A program made the position numbers and the translations under genes. Below are positions 62,289 to 64,000 of a stretch of DNA of 64,000 bases, in pieces. Positions within the stretch are counted from its first letter, which is position 1, and every line of letters begins with the position of its first letter. Under the pieces are notes generated by a model. The model did no database searches. It saw only the letters and a program-made list of their open reading frames with translations, and had not been told where the DNA came from. Source of the stretch: Adiantum capillus-veneris (Eukaryota; Streptophyta; Polypodiopsida; Polypodiales; Pteridaceae); NCBI GenBank assembly GCA_014529385.2, contig CM043948.1:24300451-24364450 (forward strand), read 5' to 3'.

Positions 62289-64000
62289 GATCATGTCGTC
62301 CCCGACATGACAGTAGAGCTGCTTCTTCAGTGGAGGCTTTCGCACATCTTCAGAACAAACTCATACCGTGCATGCTGGGCCAGTAATGTAGGGCCAAATA
62401 TATCTGTATCAATGGTGAAGAAACCGGTGTAGAAGGCTTCTTCAAAGGCCTGGAGATGGTACAAGGACAAAAATATTATTCGCTGGTAGAGGGCATGTAT
62501 CACCTCATGGGAAGGTTGAGCAGACAGTTCATACGCACATCTATATGTGTCTTGGAAGAAGAATATGCTGTCTGTTGCCTATCCAGGTGTAAAGATCTCA
62601 AAAACTGCCAGAAGGGTTTTACATATTTTCCTGAGCATAATGCAAGAGAGGTCAGGTGAGCCAGTGAACAATTTAATGGCGCCCGTTAGGGTTTTCACCA
62701 TGTATTGCTCACTCATTCTCTCACCTACATTCAAGCCTGAAAGCTTTGGGTAGTTGAGCATGTGGGGTGGCTTTTCTTCAGCAGCTCTTGTTCTTTCCAG
62801 GTCCGCATCCTTGGTAGAGGGAAAAAGCTAAGGTTGTCTCTGATTATTTTAGGCACCTCTACAAGATGTACTAAATACTGTGGGTATTTAGTTAACCATG
62901 CCTTTCTCCATTTTGGCTGAGAGTCCACAATAAACTTAACACCTTTTGGTTTGGAGATATCTTCTTCGTATAGTGGCACTATCGGCTCCTCTTTGATCCT
63001 CTTGTTTATTGTAGCAGCTTCGTACTTGAGAAGAGGATATGGGAGAGAGGGTTGTAGCCATTCATGTCGAACGACATTTGATCTAATTTCTGAATGGTCA
63101 TAGAATTCAATACCCTCTGCTCCACTGCATTGATTCTTTGGCGGTTTCTTTTATGGCCGCTTCTATTGCCTTTTGTAGATTGTCTTCTTCTTCTTGTGTC
63201 AGATCTCGGGGCTCTTGGGATGGTCCCACCAGGATGTCCTCTTGCATTGTTGTGTCCACTGGATCTGACACATTGTCTATATCAATTCCTTCCATAGCTG
63301 CTAGCCCTATGCTCAAGTGTGGGTCTTCAGTCTACTGTTGGCCTTTTAGCTCATCAATCTGCTTTTGATATGCTTTCTTTTCCTATTCAGCTTGATCCCC
63401 CATGGTCACTAAAAGGTCGTTCCATTCAGCATTGGCTTTCTCAGCCTCTTCCAGCTTCTTCTTGGTGTCTTCATATTCAGTTTGCACCTTCTTGAGATCC
63501 TCATCCATCTTCTTTTTCAAGGCTGCTAGCTCATCTTTCATGGCCTTGTTCTCATCTTCCAAACGGTTTTGCATCACTAGGGAACCCTCGGCCAGCATCA
63601 ATCTTTGTCTCTTCTCTAGTGTCAACTCCTTTTGGAGTTCCTTCATCTGTTCTTCATACATATCCTTCTTTGAAGTAGTGCTAGTTGAGGTCGTGGCTCT
63701 GACTCTGCTCGGAGATTCCCTTAGCCTCTGGATGGTCTGATCTTCACTTTCATTTGATATTTCAGCTCTGTAACTTCGTCCTGGCTGGCCTCATGTTCTA
63801 GCTCAGCTTTTTCCTTAGCATTCCTCAAAGTATCCACTTCTTTGGACTCATCAACAAGCTGGAGTGTCAAGTTGTCTCTTTCTTTCTCCGCATCCGTCAG
63901 TGATTTGTTGATTTTCTTATACTCCTAATCAAAGCCGAGGTGGAATCGCTGCAAAAGTAGGACCAAGAGAACACACAGAAGCAAGCCAAGCTGCAAGCCG
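62289..64000 (-). mobile_element. Internal 3' region of a minus-strand Ty3 element related to F
   Basis: Lies between the window edge and the polypurine tract and LTR. Contains one long degraded ORF and no gag or pol sequence, so it is a region 3' of pol. Confidence 0.65.
62327..63950 (-). pseudogene. Post-pol ORF of a Ty3 element: coiled coil and unknown C-terminal domain
   Basis: From the window side: a helical stretch (KINKSLTDAEKERDNLTLQL, KEVDTLRNAKEKAELEHEAS), a frameshift near 63,740, then SKKDMYEEQMKELQKELTLE and LEDENKAMKDELAALKKKMD, a clear heptad coiled coil to 63,383. After a stop, an acidic part (SDPVDTTMQEDILVGPSQEP, LTQEEEDNLQKAIEAAIKET) and then a globular-looking region: SNVVRHEWLQPSLPYPLLKY, KGVKFIVDSQPKWRKAWLTK, FFPLPRMRTWKEQELLKKSH. 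It ends AFEEAFYTGFFTIDTDIFGP, KMCESLH. I do not recognise the family. Position resembles the env-like or extra ORFs of Athila/Tat elements. No signal peptide or membrane segment is evident. Confidence 0.55.

Overview
The window is nuclear DNA of a land plant with a large, repeat-rich genome. The evidence is plant-type Copia and Ty3/gypsy LTR retrotransposons, CACTA (En/Spm) DNA transposons with introns, a tRNA-headed SINE with an A-tail, long microsatellites and a decayed PLS-type pentatricopeptide-repeat (PPR) gene. A fern, lycophyte or gymnosperm would fit. The PPR style and low gene density lean towards a fern, but the sequence alone does not decide this. I see no intact host gene, no rRNA or functional tRNA gene, no CRISPR and nothing bacterial.

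Layout. 1-2.9 kb: minus-strand Ty3 element G1 (gag, protease, start of RT). 2.9-9.1 kb: nested Copia elements of one family with a ~226 bp LTR. A (+) has B (-) inside its LTR, and both lie against an older, different Copia fragment (9.1-10 kb, -). 10-12.3 kb: non-coding sequence with an (AC)n tract and an LTR plus primer-binding site, cut by CACTA-1. 12.27-~19.9 kb: CACTA-1 with decayed tnpA and tnpD, a hexamer array and a TTAGG-like array. 20.2-21 kb: PPR pseudogene. 21.2-22 kb: Copia E fragment. 22-28.9 kb: mostly non-coding, with a 42-bp minisatellite that reads as coiled coil, a CACTA terminus, a ~495 bp palindrome, a possible kinase remnant and a SINE. 28,928-35,983: complete CACTA-2 with a TTG target-site duplication, a structurally intact three-exon tnpA and a deleted tnpD. 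36-39.9 kb: degraded coding sequence, partly Ty3 protease. 39,915-50,091: Ty3 element F (929 bp 5' LTR, PBS, leader with repeated 24-bp palindromes, gag with a candidate intron, protease, RT, RNase H, truncated integrase). 50.1-57.9 kb: CACTA-3 fragment and an unrecognised gene split by Copia C, which is structurally complete (TSD AATTG). 58.4-60.5 kb: microsatellites and Copia D. 60.8-64 kb: the 3' end of a minus-strand relative of element F, with a post-pol ORF, polypurine tract and LTR.

How the parts relate. The Copia copies A-E are one local family: TGTT...AACA LTRs, a Met-tRNA-type PBS, and gag-PR-IN-RT-RNase H order. Each copy has its own lesions, so none looks autonomous. CACTA-1 and CACTA-2 are related. 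Both encode a tnpA-like protein with a shared Gly/Cys-rich motif and a TNP2/DUF4216 tnpD, and both carry the same hairpin block 90-140 bp upstream of tnpD. Element F and the 62-kb LTR are the same Ty3 family. Read together they outline an element with a palindrome-rich leader, a possibly spliced gag, and a coiled-coil ORF between pol and the 3' LTR.

The best candidates for undescribed biology are the leader palindromes and candidate intron of element F, the post-pol ORF with its FEEAF-TGFF motif, the conserved promoter hairpin of the CACTA pair, and the unrecognised (weakly SET-like) gene upstream of TNP2.
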